Below, piece after piece: positions 24,918 through 34,300 of a DNA stretch of 64,000 bases. Position numbers and translations under genes: made by a program. The stretch spans positions 34,559 to 98,558 of the forward strand of contig NZ_JAGGQU010000012.1 of NCBI RefSeq assembly GCF_018613155.1, given 5' to 3'. The DNA is from Bacillus sp. ISL-55. GTDB lineage: Bacteria > Bacillota > Bacilli > Bacillales > Cytobacillaceae. Numbering within the stretch: the stretch's first letter is position 1; each line of letters begins with the position of its first letter. Below the pieces are notes generated by a model. The model was given only the letters and a program-made list of their open reading frames with translations. It did not search any database and was not told where the DNA came from.

Positions 24918-25346
24918 TTGATTATGTACGAACTGAAAACCAGGGAGAACGATAATAGTGTCATCGAGTTCATTGAAAATGTCGATAACCCTAAAAAACG
25001 GGAGGACGCGTATAGACTGTTAGATATTTTCACAGAAACAACAGGCTACCCGGCGAAAATGTGGGGTCCGAGCATCATCGGATTTGGATCCTATCATTAT
25101 AAATATGACTCTGGCCACGAAGGTGACGCACCACTTGTTGGCTTCTCACCTCGGAAGGCGAAAATCAGCTTGTATTTTGCTACAGGCGACACCGAAAGAG
25201 AAGTGTTATTGAAAGAATTCGGCAAACATACATCCGGGAAAGCATGTGTGTACATAAATAAAATAGCGGATATTGATGTGGATGTTTTAAAAGCTTTGAT
25301 CCATCAGTCTGTTGCATTTTTAAAAGAAAGATATCCCACTGGATAA
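24918..25346 (+). CDS. DUF1801 domain protein
   Basis: 142 residues. YdhG-like fold: KREDAYRLLDIFTETTGYPAKMWGPSIIGFG is the family signature. TTG start five bases after AAGGGAG (ATG two codons later possible). Function unknown; cotranscribed with neighbours. Confidence 0.8.
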   Translation: MIMYELKTRENDNSVIEFIENVDNPKKREDAYRLLDIFTETTGYPAKMWGPSIIGFGSYHYKYDSGHEGDAPLVGFSPRKAKISLYFATGDTEREVLLKEFGKHTSGKACVYINKIADIDVDVLKALIHQSVAFLKERYPTG

Positions 25347-25358
25347 GGAGAAACCAAA

Positions 25359-25826
25359 ATGGAACCAATCACAGTACCAGACCTTACAGCAAGGCCGCTC
25401 GGTTTTAAAGTGGAACGGTTAATGGAGTCCCCGGCTGATAGCCTCTACCAAGCGTGGACTGAAAAATTAGATACATGGTTTGCCGCACCCGGAACGCTGA
25501 TCATGAAGGCGGAGGTCGATGCCGTATTCTTCTTTGAGACCGTCTTTAAAACCGAAGAAGATCTAGTTGAACAGCGACACCCGCATTATGGAAGATTCCT
25601 TCGTTTGGTACCTGACCGCTTGATTGAATTCACCTGGCTGACAGGCGCTGGAGGAACAGAAGGTGCCGAGACCGTTGTGACAATCGAGCTGGAACCAGTC
25701 GAAAACGGCACACAGTTAAGCCTGACACACAAAGGTTTTCCAAATGAACAATCCAAAAGCCAGCATGATTCAGCCAGGAAAATGATTCTTGAACATCTCG
25801 ATCAGAAAATGATGGAAGATAGGTAG
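25359..25826 (+). CDS. SRPBCC/AHSA1 family protein
   Basis: 155 residues of the START/Bet v1-like fold, with VERLMESPADSLYQAWTEKLDTWFA at the start and TIELEPVENGTQLSLTHKGFP near the end, as in AHSA1-type proteins. Likely binds a hydrophobic ligand. AAGGAGAAACC precedes the ATG. Last gene of the VOC-DUF1801-SRPBCC run. Confidence 0.82.
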   Translation: MEPITVPDLTARPLGFKVERLMESPADSLYQAWTEKLDTWFAAPGTLIMKAEVDAVFFFETVFKTEEDLVEQRHPHYGRFLRLVPDRLIEFTWLTGAGGTEGAETVVTIELEPVENGTQLSLTHKGFPNEQSKSQHDSARKMILEHLDQKMMEDR

Positions 25827-25924
25827 GTAGTGATTAGGGGGCTGTCATGATTAATGGCAGCTTTTTATCTTTAGAATAGCTCAAACTCCCCGCTTCGTGC
25901 TTATAGAGCTTTCTATGAGGCCTT

Positions 25925-26285
25925 TAATGGAGCTCTCCCCCCCTTTTCAAACTTATAGAATCTTTCTATAGGACCTTTTACTGGATTAAACTTCATTTCG
26001 GGCTTATAGAATCTTTCTATAAGACCTTTTTCAAGACCAAACTCCATTTCGGGCTTAGAGAATTTTTCTATAGGACCTTTTTCAAGACCAAACTCCATTT
26101 TCGGCTTATAGAATCTTTCTATAGAACCTTTTTCAGGACCAAACCCCATTTCGGGCTTATAGAATCTTTCTATAGGACCTTTTTCAGGATTAAACTCCAT
26201 TTTGGGCTTATAGAATCTTTCTATAGAACCTTTTTCAGAATCAAACTCCATTTTGGGCTTATAGAATCTTTCTAAGGACCTTTTT
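25925..26285. repeat. Intergenic array D, 51-bp units
   Basis: Seven units; TTATAGAA-like words at 25953, 26004, 26055, 26106, 26157, 26208 and 26259, always 51 bp apart. Each unit contains TATAGAATCTTTCTATA, a self-complementary motif, plus a conserved linker. Because 51 is 17 codons, an artificial repetitive frame runs through on the minus strand. Confidence 0.95.
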
Positions 26286-26412
26286 CAGAATCAAACTCTC
26301 CCTTTTAACCCCAACCTGCAACAAAAATGTAAATAACTGGACTCTTTATAGTCATATAAAACGGGAATATAGAGGTCAAGAGGAGTTACTTACCGAATGG
26401 AGGGAAACGACG

Positions 26413-26688
26413 ATGAAGAAATCGACCAAGAATTTTGTTTTGGCTTCTTTGCTTTCAGCTGGCGGAGCCGTTTTGCTGACAGCTGCATACAGGAAAAGCC
26501 AGCGGGATGCGATTCGTTTTCTTGAGGATACAGACATGAGGAACAGCGAGAAAATCGATCAGAGTAATAATAAAACCTCGCCGATTTGTGGCGAGGTTTT
26601 CATGTTGAACAACGGATTCCTATGCCGCCTTCATTCTCTCTTTTTTACCATGCAAAAAGTGATAGATAAAGACTCCTGCTATGATTAA
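26413..26688 (+). CDS. Small membrane-anchored protein, 3' end doubtful
   Basis: GGAGGGAAACGACG precedes ATG; MKKSTKNFVLASLLSAGGAVLL is a plausible signal anchor. The frame reads through a terminator hairpin (26572-26602) and into the convergent MFS gene to give 91 residues. A run TAATAATAA at 26565 is in another frame, so the natural protein is probably about 51 residues and a one-base shift (mutation or sequencing error) is likely. Confidence 0.5.
   Translation: MKKSTKNFVLASLLSAGGAVLLTAAYRKSQRDAIRFLEDTDMRNSEKIDQSNNKTSPICGEVFMLNNGFLCRLHSLFFTMQKVIDKDSCYD
26572..26602. terminator. Bidirectional terminator
   Basis: AAAACCTCGCC / GGCGAGGTTTT stem with A and T runs, between convergent genes. 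Confidence 0.8.
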
Positions 26689-27798
26689 AGGCACCATTGC
26701 CAGATACAATCCGCTGTATCCGAAATCCGGAATCATGTATCCCAGCAGGAATGGTCCGAAGCCAATTCCGGTATCCATCATGATGAAAAAGGTCGACGTG
26801 GCCATTCCCATACGGTGCGGGGGTGTCTTCTTAATGGCGATTGTCTGTGCGACAGATTGGAAATTGCCATATCCTAACCCAATGAGCGCCGCTCCCAGCA
26901 GGAACACGGCACTGGATTGCGCCTGGCTTAGTGCATACATCCCAAGGGCAAAGGCAATCAATGCCGGATACACAACGCTATTCGCACCTTTTGCGTCCAT
27001 CAGCTTCCCGGTGAATGGACGGGAAAATAAGACGGCCATCGCATACACGAAGAAGTACATGCTGCCTGCCTCTGTCAATTCAGCTTCCTTCGCAAATGAC
27101 GCGATGAATGATAGTGTACCTGAATAGGCAAGCGCAATGACGAACATGACAATCGAGACCGGCAATGCGTTTGGCTCTAAATAGTTTGCCAGACTGAAAC
27201 TCTTGCTTTTATTTGCTTCTCCCTGATTATCCACAACCGGTTCATTTACCATAAGGGCGATTGGCAAACTAGCCAGCCCGACGATAAGGGAAAAAATGAA
27301 CATGCTCTGATAGCCAAACTCATCGATCATTGCGAGGCCAATCAACGGACCAACCGCGGTTGATAAAATCACACTCAAGCTGAAATAGCTGATTCCTTCC
27401 CCTTTCCTGCTCGCAGGAACAACCTGTGCCACAATCGTCCCCGTAGCTGTTGCCGCAAACCCAATCCCGACACCATGGAGGAAACGGACGATCAGGAGGA
27501 CATAGATATTCGATGGAATTAAATATAGTGCAGTTATCAGAACGAAAAACAAAATCCCCCCGATCAACATCTTCTTGCTGCCAATCCTCGCAATTTCCTT
27601 GCCGGCATACAATCTGGCAAAAAGAACCCCAATGATGAAAATGCTGGACGCCAATCCTGCCATGCTCGTTGAAGCTCCATACGTATCAGTCGCGTAGGAA
27701 GCCATTGTGACAATCAATAAATACATCGAAAGCATCATAACGAAATTCACAAGAGAAATCGAAATGAAATCCTTCGTCCATAATTTTTCTTTTTCCAT
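26620..27798 (-). CDS. MFS transporter (drug/metabolite exporter type)
   Basis: 392 residues, twelve helices. The loop 2-3 signature is FARLYAGKEIARIGSKKMLIGG, and a motif-C-like glycine-rich helix 5 (ISYFSLSVILSTAVGPLIG) suggests an exporter. Similar to YfkF/YwoG-type proteins of Bacillus. Substrate unknown. Monocistronic. Confidence 0.85.
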   Translation of the reverse strand: MEKEKLWTKDFISISLVNFVMMLSMYLLIVTMASYATDTYGASTSMAGLASSIFIIGVLFARLYAGKEIARIGSKKMLIGGILFFVLITALYLIPSNIYVLLIVRFLHGVGIGFAATATGTIVAQVVPASRKGEGISYFSLSVILSTAVGPLIGLAMIDEFGYQSMFIFSLIVGLASLPIALMVNEPVVDNQGEANKSKSFSLANYLEPNALPVSIVMFVIALAYSGTLSFIASFAKEAELTEAGSMYFFVYAMAVLFSRPFTGKLMDAKGANSVVYPALIAFALGMYALSQAQSSAVFLLGAALIGLGYGNFQSVAQTIAIKKTPPHRMGMATSTFFIMMDTGIGFGPFLLGYMIPDFGYSGLYLAMVPLIIAGVFIYHFLHGKKERMKAA

Positions 27799-27910
27799 AC
27801 GTTCACCTTCAAACTCTAAGATGTAAAATAATATTTCGAAAACCGAATTAATTATACCTTTTTACATCATAAATGTCCATGGTGGTGAACCAGCAGGGGG
27901 CATGTCCAAA

Positions 27911-27947
27911 TAAAAAAAAGACTGAATCCGCATGGAATCCAGTCTGT
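27911..27947 (-). terminator. Terminator of the fasciclin gene
   Basis: AGACTG-ATTCC / GGATTCAGTCT stem and eight T on the minus strand. Confidence 0.85.
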
Positions 27948-27952
27948 CGTGC

Positions 27953-28447
27953 TTATTTAGGCAGCAAAACCTTGTCGATCACATGAATGACACCGTTTGA
28001 TGCTTCAACGTCAGGGGTTACGACGTTCGCATCGTTTACTTGAACAGGGTCAAGTGCAATCGTGACATTCTTCTTCGCAAGTGTCTGCGCCTGCATTCCT
28101 TCCTTTAAGTCTCCTGACATGACTTTACCAGGAAGCACATGGTACAGCAGGATATCCTTGAGATCCTGTCTTGCTAATAACTCATCTGCTGTAATCCCTA
28201 AATCCTTCAGAAGCTTATTAAACGCCTCATCCGTCGGTGCGAACACTGTGAATGGCCCTTCACCTTTCAGGGTTTCCACCAGTCCAGCTTTCTCCAGTGC
28301 AGCCGCGAGGATTTTAAAATTGCCTGCTGCTACAGCCGTATCAACAATATCCTTCTTGCTTCCAGCATTGTCCGCAGCATAACCAGGATTTGCAATGGAC
28401 ACTACCATCATCATTGCAAAAAGAACTACCGCAAATTTCTTCATCAT
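27953..28447 (-). CDS. Secreted fasciclin-domain protein
   Basis: 164 residues from the ATG-ATG behind AAAAAGGAGTG (the longer frame has no ribosome site). Signal peptide ends near GYA (about residue 24). One FAS1 domain: [14 protein letters not shown] (H1 motif) and the closing [14 protein letters not shown] (H2). FAS1 domains mediate cell-surface adhesion or matrix binding. Confidence 0.9.
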   Translation of the reverse strand: MMKKFAVVLFAMMMVVSIANPGYAADNAGSKKDIVDTAVAAGNFKILAAALEKAGLVETLKGEGPFTVFAPTDEAFNKLLKDLGITADELLARQDLKDILLYHVLPGKVMSGDLKEGMQAQTLAKKNVTIALDPVQVNDANVVTPDVEASNGVIHVIDKVLLPK

Positions 28448-28615
28448 CTGAATCACTCCTTTTTCCAATAGAGGCATGCATATCCTCTGTATTTTACAAA
28501 AGGTAGTATTCTACATAGTTGGATATTTATCCATGAATTTAAGATATTAAAAGTCCTTGAAACCTTATGCATTGTTCAATCGTAAAATCAGATAAATAAA
28601 AATGGTTTTGGAAGG

Positions 28616-28813
28616 ATGATTCCAGTGCACTATGCGAAAGAATGTCCTAAATGCGGCGGAACGGAAATCGGGAAAGGTAAACATGATGGATATGCTGTCA
28701 TGCGACCTGCGAACAGGGTAATGAGCCTCGGCTCCGAGATTCTCCACATTATCTGCACGGACTGTGGATATATCATTGAAAGCTATGTGAGTAAGCCGGA
28801 AAAATTCAAATAA
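28616..28813 (+). CDS. Small zinc-ribbon protein
   Basis: 65 residues with two zinc knuckles, CPKCGG and CTDCGY, 36 residues apart. Starts either at ATG (GGAAGG touching it) or at GTG three codons later with better spacing. Similar small proteins are annotated as TFIIIB-like or uncharacterised in Bacillus; function unknown. Confidence 0.7.
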   Translation: MIPVHYAKECPKCGGTEIGKGKHDGYAVMRPANRVMSLGSEILHIICTDCGYIIESYVSKPEKFK

Positions 28814-28843
28814 AGGGCTGCCAGCAATACCGGCAGCCCTTTT
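28812..28843. terminator. Shared terminator
   Basis: AAAGGGCTGCC / GGCAGCCCTTTT stem between convergent genes. Confidence 0.85.
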
Positions 28844-28850
28844 CTTCTAT

Positions 28851-30320
28851 TTACTCAGACATAATGTCTTCCATTTCCTTAAACTCTTCTTTTACAGCTT
28901 TGCCTGGTCCGGTTGTGATTTTACTTACAACAATGACGGCAATCAAGCTCAAGAAGAATCCAGGGACCATTTCATACAGGAATGCTGACAATCCATCGAT
29001 GCTAATCCAGATAATGACCGTAAGTGCACCGACAACGATACCGGCTAGCGCACCCCAACGGTTCATCTGCTTCCAGTACAAGCTCAGGAGCATGACTGGC
29101 CCGAATGCGGCACCGAAACCAGCCCATGCATTACCGACCAATGAAAGGATCGTATCGTTAGGCGTGTAAGAAAGTGCGATACCTACCAATGCGACTAGCA
29201 ATACGGATGCACGGCCGACGAATACCAATTCTTTGTCACTTGCTTCTCGGCGGAAAAACGCTTTGTAAAAGTCCTCCGTCAACGCACTTGAAGTAACAAG
29301 CAACTGGGAAGATATTGTACTCATGATCGCGGCCAAAATCGCAGCGAGAAGGAATCCAGTGATATAAGGATTGAACAGGATATTCGCAAACATGATGAAT
29401 ACTGTTTCTGGATTTTCAAGCGTTACATTGTTCACTTGTACGTAAGCAATCCCGACAAGTCCGACTGCCAAAGCACCAATGATGGATACAATCATCCAAG
29501 TCATCGCGATTCTGCGCGCAGGCTTAAGCTCATCCATTGATTTGATCGCCATAAAGCGCACAATGATATGCGGCTGGCCGAAGTAACCAAGGCCCCATGC
29601 CAATAGCGAAACGATTCCAAGGAATGTCGTACCTTTGAAAAGATCCATCATTGTAGGATCAATGGCACTTACTGTATCCATGACATTCGTTGGTCCTCCG
29701 AGCTCTGTAAAAGCAACCACAGGCACCAAGACAAGTGCAAGGAACATGATGACCCCTTGAACAAAGTCAGTCAAACTAACAGCAAGGAAACCGCCGAATA
29801 GTGTATAAACGATAACGACACCAGCTGTCACGAACAAGCCCATACGATAATCAAGCCCAAATGCTGACTCAAACAAAGTACCGCCTGAAACTAGACCCGC
29901 TGAAGTATACAGCGTGAAGAAAATGATGATAACAACTGCAGATACAGACTTAAGGATTTTCGTCGTATCTGAAAAGCGGTTTTCAAGAAAATCGGGGATT
30001 GTGATTGAGTCATTTGCCAACTCCGTATACGTTCGAAGTCTTGGAGCTAAGATGAGGTAGTTCAAATAGGCACCAATCGATAATCCAACTGCGATCCAGG
30101 CACTGGAAATACCTGAAGTGTACATTGCTCCTGGCAAGCCCATCAGCATCCAGCCACTCATGTCAGATGCGCCAGCTGATAGAGCCGTTACCGACGGTCC
30201 AAGACCACGTCCGCCAAGCATATAATCTGATAGATCAGATGTTTTGCGGTATGCATACAATCCAATCAGGATCATTGCAATAAAATAAATTCCTAAAGAT
30301 ATAAATACTTCAAAAGTCAC
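28851..30320 (-). CDS. putP: Sodium/proline symporter
   Basis: 489 residues, thirteen helices of the SSS family. SAGASDMSGWMLMGLPGAMY and the AILAAIMSTISSQLLVTSSAL helix (Na2-site serines) are typical of PutP/OpuE. The GTG start lies six bases after AGGAGA; the adjacent TTG is too close. It imports proline with Na+, for nutrition or osmoprotection. No put catabolic genes are adjacent. A cre-like sequence is seen 280 bases upstream. Confidence 0.9.
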   Translation of the reverse strand: MTFEVFISLGIYFIAMILIGLYAYRKTSDLSDYMLGGRGLGPSVTALSAGASDMSGWMLMGLPGAMYTSGISSAWIAVGLSIGAYLNYLILAPRLRTYTELANDSITIPDFLENRFSDTTKILKSVSAVVIIIFFTLYTSAGLVSGGTLFESAFGLDYRMGLFVTAGVVIVYTLFGGFLAVSLTDFVQGVIMFLALVLVPVVAFTELGGPTNVMDTVSAIDPTMMDLFKGTTFLGIVSLLAWGLGYFGQPHIIVRFMAIKSMDELKPARRIAMTWMIVSIIGALAVGLVGIAYVQVNNVTLENPETVFIMFANILFNPYITGFLLAAILAAIMSTISSQLLVTSSALTEDFYKAFFRREASDKELVFVGRASVLLVALVGIALSYTPNDTILSLVGNAWAGFGAAFGPVMLLSLYWKQMNRWGALAGIVVGALTVIIWISIDGLSAFLYEMVPGFFLSLIAVIVVSKITTGPGKAVKEEFKEMEDIMSE

Positions 30321-30735
30321 CAAATCTCTCCTTTTCGTTTTCCCTAAACGAAATAATTAACATAGTGGTTAAAAAAGTAGGCCATTGTTCAAGAAAAATA
30401 GATTCTTAATCAAGTAAGTTAGAAAGAGCTAACCAGCCGAACCACACAGAAAAAATCCTTATGTTAATTATGCCGTCCAAGTTTTTCCTGCCCTCATAGG
30501 GCTTACGGTTATTAAACCTATCAAACATCCAGAATTGTTTCAAGGATGTTACAGGATATTGAGAACAAGCAAAAACCGCGCCCTGACTAGTCTGTTAGGA
30601 ATGGTAACGCTTTCAAAATTTATTGAAGTAAATATATTATGAATATTCAGAAATAGTAATATAGCGAGTAATCAAGTACTTTTCCGCAAAATAAAAACTC
30701 CCTTGAAGCAGGAAGTTTTTCTGATGAAAAAGATA
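30321..30735. other. Long upstream region of putP
   Basis: No gene. Contains ATGGTAACGCTTTCA (30601-30615), one mismatch from the CcpA cre consensus, and A/T-rich stretches that may hold the putP promoter. Otherwise nothing recognised. Confidence 0.4.
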
Positions 30736-30739
30736 ATGA

Positions 30740-30860
30740 TTGCATTGTTGAGTTTAGTATTTGCACGGTCTTTTGGAATAATTGCACGCTCGTTCATGTT
30801 CATTGCACGGTACAAAACGAAAATTGCGCGCTCAATCCGATTAATTGCACCTTCATCCAT
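30740..30860. repeat. Intergenic array E, 21-bp units
   Basis: TTGCACG-like words at 30740, 30761, 30782, 30803, 30824 and 30845, a constant 21-bp step with variable spacers. No inverted arms. Reading frames across it on both strands are by-products of the period. Confidence 0.9.
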
Positions 30861-30893
30861 ATTTAGGAAAAACCCCATCGTAATTTAATACTT

Positions 30894-31211
30894 TTAATGT
30901 GATGAATGACTGAACAGGTAAATCGCCATCGACAGACTGCCGATTCCGAGGACGATCAGGCTAGCATAAAACACTTTCCTCCATGTTTCCCCAATGAAAT
31001 AGATGTTCAGTAAAAAGTAATAAAGAATGGCACTTCCTCCGATGAACAGGAAATACTCTTTGAGATATTTTGCCGGCATCGGATTGGTGACACTGGTCAG
31101 TGCCAGTCCGGCAAAGATGAAGACACCGATGATGTTCAAGATTTTTTTGAAATCCGCTTCCGGGGTCCTCTCTATTTTAATATTTTGTGATGTCTGTATT
31201 TTCGTTTCCAT
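30894..31211 (-). CDS. Uncharacterised membrane protein, three helices
   Basis: 105 residues: a charged N-terminal 24 residues, then helices at about 25-42, 50-72 and 80-100. No recognised family, no clear partner gene. Confidence 0.65.
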   Translation of the reverse strand: METKIQTSQNIKIERTPEADFKKILNIIGVFIFAGLALTSVTNPMPAKYLKEYFLFIGGSAILYYFLLNIYFIGETWRKVFYASLIVLGIGSLSMAIYLFSHSSH

Positions 31212-31314
31212 CCTACCACCTCAATTATTATTAAGTCTTCTTTGTTCTACGATTCAAATCATAAAATGTTCCGTCAAAATAAAGTTAACTTTTCCCAGAC
31301 GGGACATGTACCCT

Positions 31315-31345
31315 TACCAATACTTTTTTCCTACATATTCTATAA
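31315..31345 (+). promoter_or_regulatory. Sigma-K-like promoter of cwlC
   Basis: CATATTCTA at 31334-31342 matches the sigma-K -10 form CATAnnnTA, with an AC-containing -35 (TTACC) about 16 bases upstream. cwlC is known to be sigma-K dependent in Bacillus subtilis. Confidence 0.6.
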
Positions 31346-31370
31346 AGACCAACTAAAAGGAGGAGGTTAT

Positions 31371-32162
31371 ATGAAACTTTATTTAGATCCTGGCCATGGC
31401 GGCTCGGATCCGGGAGCACAGGGAAACGGTCTTCGGGAAAAAGACTTGAACCTGGATATCGCGCTGAAAATCCGTTCGATTCTGGAAAACAACTATGAAA
31501 ATATCGATGTCAGAATGAGCAGGACAAGCGATGTGACGAAAAGTCTCGATCAGCGTACAAATGAGGCCAACTCCTGGGGCGCTGACTTTTACCTATCGAT
31601 CCACACCAATTCCTTCAACGGCTCTGCCCGTGGATACGAAGACTATATCTACATCGGTCTTTCAGATAATTCAGCAACCGCGAGATACCGAGACATCATC
31701 CACACGGAAGTTATGAAGCTGAACCAGCTTAGCGACCGTGGCAAGAAAAAAGCCGATTTCCACGTACTTCGCGAATCCGCAATGGATGCCATGCTTTCAG
31801 AGAATGGCTTTATCGATAATACTCAAGACGCTGCCCTGATGAAACTGGAATCCTGGCGGCGCAATGTTGCCCAGGGACATGCGAACGGTATTGCAAAAGC
31901 GTTCAATCTTACGCCAACACAGAAAGATGAACGTGGAACGCTGTATAAAGTGATTGCCGGTTCCTTTAAAAGCAGAGAAAATGCAGCTGAACGTGAATCG
32001 TTCCTCCAATCAAAAGGCATTGAGAGCTTCGTCTTGAAGTCAATCTCCGGCGAAACCTGGTATCGTGTACAAGCTGGTGCTTTTTCAAGCCGCAAAAATG
32101 CGGAATCCCGTGTCCGGGAAATTGAAGGCAATGGAATCGATGCGTTTATCACGACTGACTAA
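31371..32162 (+). CDS. cwlC: Sporulation N-acetylmuramoyl-L-alanine amidase
   Basis: 263 residues from ATG behind AGGAGG. Amidase_3 domain (1-175): LYLDPGHGGSDPGAQG (zinc His), then REKDLNLDIAL (zinc Glu), FYLSIHTNS (zinc His) and SENGFIDN (catalytic Glu). No signal peptide, as in CwlC, which is released at mother-cell lysis. Two SPOR repeats follow (YKVIAGSFKSRENA, YRVQAGAFSSRKNA) that bind denuded glycan. The last 14 codons are duplicated in tandem beyond the stop. Confidence 0.92.
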   Translation: MKLYLDPGHGGSDPGAQGNGLREKDLNLDIALKIRSILENNYENIDVRMSRTSDVTKSLDQRTNEANSWGADFYLSIHTNSFNGSARGYEDYIYIGLSDNSATARYRDIIHTEVMKLNQLSDRGKKKADFHVLRESAMDAMLSENGFIDNTQDAALMKLESWRRNVAQGHANGIAKAFNLTPTQKDERGTLYKVIAGSFKSRENAAERESFLQSKGIESFVLKSISGETWYRVQAGAFSSRKNAESRVREIEGNGIDAFITTD

Positions 32163-32202
32163 ATTAAAGACAAGGGAATCGATGCGTTTATCACGACTGA
32201 CT
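32119..32202. repeat. 42-bp tandem duplication over the cwlC stop
   Basis: Units 32119-32160 and 32161-32202 differ at a few bases near the left end; the final 30 bp, including GACTAA, are identical. 42 bp is 14 codons, so the second unit continues the same frame after the first TAA. Confidence 0.95.
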
Positions 32203-32215
32203 AATATGTATTCCG

Positions 32216-32249
32216 CGGCCGAATCCTATATGGATCCGGCCAGTTTTTC
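32216..32249 (+). terminator. Terminator of cwlC
   Basis: GGCCGAATCC / GGATCCGGCC stem with one mismatch, followed by TTTTT. Confidence 0.7.
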
Positions 32250-32262
32250 GTCCTTTTTTCAT

Positions 32263-33048
32263 TTAGATCTCCATCGTCCATCTTTCCTCTTGCGTCTTTT
32301 TCAGCTGCTTCTCTGTTTCTTCTGGATAAACTGTACGGAATTTATGTTGGTCGGCAGGAATGATCTCCACCATTTTCGCAATCATATCCTCAGGATCAAA
32401 CTGGTCCTTCAGCGCCTCTTCCTGCTTTTCCATATCTTCTTTCCGTGTAAAATTCTTTTCCTCATCGTACCACTTCCACTTTTCCTCGGCCGCCCGCTTG
32501 TTGAAGCCTGTTTCATATGCGCCAGGGTTAATCGTCGCTACTTTTACATTGTGCTTTTCCAACTCTGACTTCATGGTTTGCGCGATTCCCTCAATCGCAT
32601 GCTTCGTGGCCGTATATGGCCCGACATACGGTGTAGCTGAAATACCTGCCATCGAGCTCATGAAAATGATTTTACCGTTTCCTTTTTCCACTAGCTTCCG
32701 TGCTGCTATCTGCACAGTTTCCAAAGTAGCGAAGACATTCACTTCAAATAGCGCGCGAATCCGGTCCATCGGCACCTCAGCCAGCGGCCCGCCCTCATTG
32801 ATCGCCGCATTGGCAACAAACACATCAAAGTCGTAGTCATTAATCTGTTCACGATCCCGCTCATTCGTAATATCAAGCTTGAACACTTCCATATCAAGCC
32901 CCTCTGCCTCCGCTTCCCTCATCAGATCTGTTTTCTGGGATGTCAGCTCAGTCGTCGCAATCACCCGGTGTCCTTTTTTCGCAAGCCCAAGGGAAGCTCC
33001 CCTGCCAAGCCCGCTGCCAGCACCGGTAATAAAAATCGTTTTAACCAT
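32263..33048 (-). CDS. Short-chain dehydrogenase/reductase
   Basis: 261 residues from ATG after AGGAGG. NAD(P)-binding TGAGSGLGRGAS, the DNA-like VANAAINEGG, catalytic Ser (FMSSMAGI) and Y-x-x-x-K (YTATKHA) are all present. Classical SDR of the cytosol; substrate unknown. Confidence 0.88.
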   Translation of the reverse strand: MVKTIFITGAGSGLGRGASLGLAKKGHRVIATTELTSQKTDLMREAEAEGLDMEVFKLDITNERDREQINDYDFDVFVANAAINEGGPLAEVPMDRIRALFEVNVFATLETVQIAARKLVEKGNGKIIFMSSMAGISATPYVGPYTATKHAIEGIAQTMKSELEKHNVKVATINPGAYETGFNKRAAEEKWKWYDEEKNFTRKEDMEKQEEALKDQFDPEDMIAKMVEIIPADQHKFRTVYPEETEKQLKKTQEERWTMEI

Positions 33049-33203
33049 GCCCGAAATTCCTCCTATCAATATGAACTAATAGTTTCATCTTCCCAGGAGG
33101 CAGTCTTGTAAAACATTTATCCTTTGGAGCCATGCAAAAAGCCCAGAGAGAATTTATCCCCCTGAGCTCTTACATTACTTTTTTAAAATGAACCTAGAAA
33201 TAG

Positions 33204-33770
33204 CTAGACCCTTAACGACCCACGGAAACCCCTGGCACCATAATAGGAATCCGCTCCATTGTGGTACACAAAAACCGTGTCATAGCGGCGATCGCAAAAA
33301 AGTGCCCCGCCGAGTTTTCTAATATTCTCCGGTGTTTGCACCCAGCTCGATGTTTTCAGATCGAAATTCCCAAGTTTCTGCAGCTCCCGGTATTGTTCTT
33401 CCGTTAAAAGTTCAATGCCCATGGCAGTTGCCATATCCATGACGCTATTTTCAGGCTTGTGTTTTTTTCTTGCCTCCAGTGCTTCCCGGTCGTAACAAAC
33501 ACTTCTGCGGCCTTTAGGACTTTCCGCTGAACAATCATAAAAAATGTATTCGCCTGTCTCTGGATCAAGGCCAACAACATCGGGTTCCCCGCCAGTTGCT
33601 TCCATTTCATTGAGTGACCACAATTTTTCACTATTAGTTTCAAGCCTAGCTTGTACACTAGCCCATTCAAGACCTTCATGTCTGTTCATATTTTTCTCGA
33701 AACGAGCTTTCAAAGTTTCTAGCAGTTCTCCCTGTTGTTCTCGTGACAACTCTCTGTTTCCCTTTGCCAT
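33204..33770 (-). CDS. DUF4256 family protein
   Basis: 188 residues, soluble; conserved pieces include DVVGLDPETGEYIFYDCSAE, GRRSVCYDREALEARKKHKP and the C-terminal DTVFVYHNGADSYYGARGF. Widely distributed, function unknown. GGGGGAG precedes the ATG. Confidence 0.85.
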   Translation of the reverse strand: MAKGNRELSREQQGELLETLKARFEKNMNRHEGLEWASVQARLETNSEKLWSLNEMEATGGEPDVVGLDPETGEYIFYDCSAESPKGRRSVCYDREALEARKKHKPENSVMDMATAMGIELLTEEQYRELQKLGNFDLKTSSWVQTPENIRKLGGALFCDRRYDTVFVYHNGADSYYGARGFRGSLRV

Positions 33771-33841
33771 ATTAACTCCCCCTTGTTTTCATGCACAATT
33801 GCCGATTCTTGAATGTTACTTTTTTAACTGCGCAAGATCCA

Positions 33842-34300
33842 TTACTCTAGTTTTGCTACCCCTAATGCTAAATGTTCCCACAGTACCTCTTCAACTTTTT
33901 CAACCAATTCCTTTTGACATTCTACGACTAACACCACTTCCGACTTTTTCCCTTTTACAACCCTATTTCTTTTATGTACAACTTTATAAATGATGTAGTC
34001 GATGATAAAGCCAAGTATAAATCCAGTTGCCGCGCCAATGAGCCCCCAATAAATGGGCCCCCATTCTAAAATAAACCCTACACTTGCGCCAACGACAGAA
34101 AAGGCCGTTCCAATCGCTGCTCCCTTGTCAAATAGGCTAATACCATCAGCACGATGAAGGGTATCAAATAATCTCCTTTCCTCCACTCTATTAATAAGGG
34201 GAACAGCAAGAATACTTTCTTTTTTCACACCGACTTTTTCCAAAGAAGTGATGGCAAGTTCAAGATAGGAGGAATGCTCAAAGGTTGAGAAAATCTGCAA
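33842..34300 (-). CDS. Glycine-zipper membrane protein
   Basis: 152 residues. A soluble N-terminal domain (LAITSLEKVGVKKESILAVPL) precedes two glycine-rich helices (GAAIGTAFSVVGASVGFIL and GLIGAATGFILGFIIDYII). Starts at TTG after GAGGTG, directly behind the stop of the gene at 34301, so the two are coupled. Family not recognised. Confidence 0.65.
   Translation of the reverse strand: MQIFSTFEHSSYLELAITSLEKVGVKKESILAVPLINRVEERRLFDTLHRADGISLFDKGAAIGTAFSVVGASVGFILEWGPIYWGLIGAATGFILGFIIDYIIYKVVHKRNRVVKGKKSEVVLVVECQKELVEKVEEVLWEHLALGVAKLE

Noticed and set aside
25913-26251. 112-residue repetitive protein on the minus strand
   Set aside because: It arises because the array period (51 bp) is a multiple of three; no ribosome site and the units are intergenic repeat DNA.
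30672-30888. Short frames on both strands across array E
   Set aside because: The 21-bp period keeps frames open by chance; no ribosome site fits and composition is that of the array.
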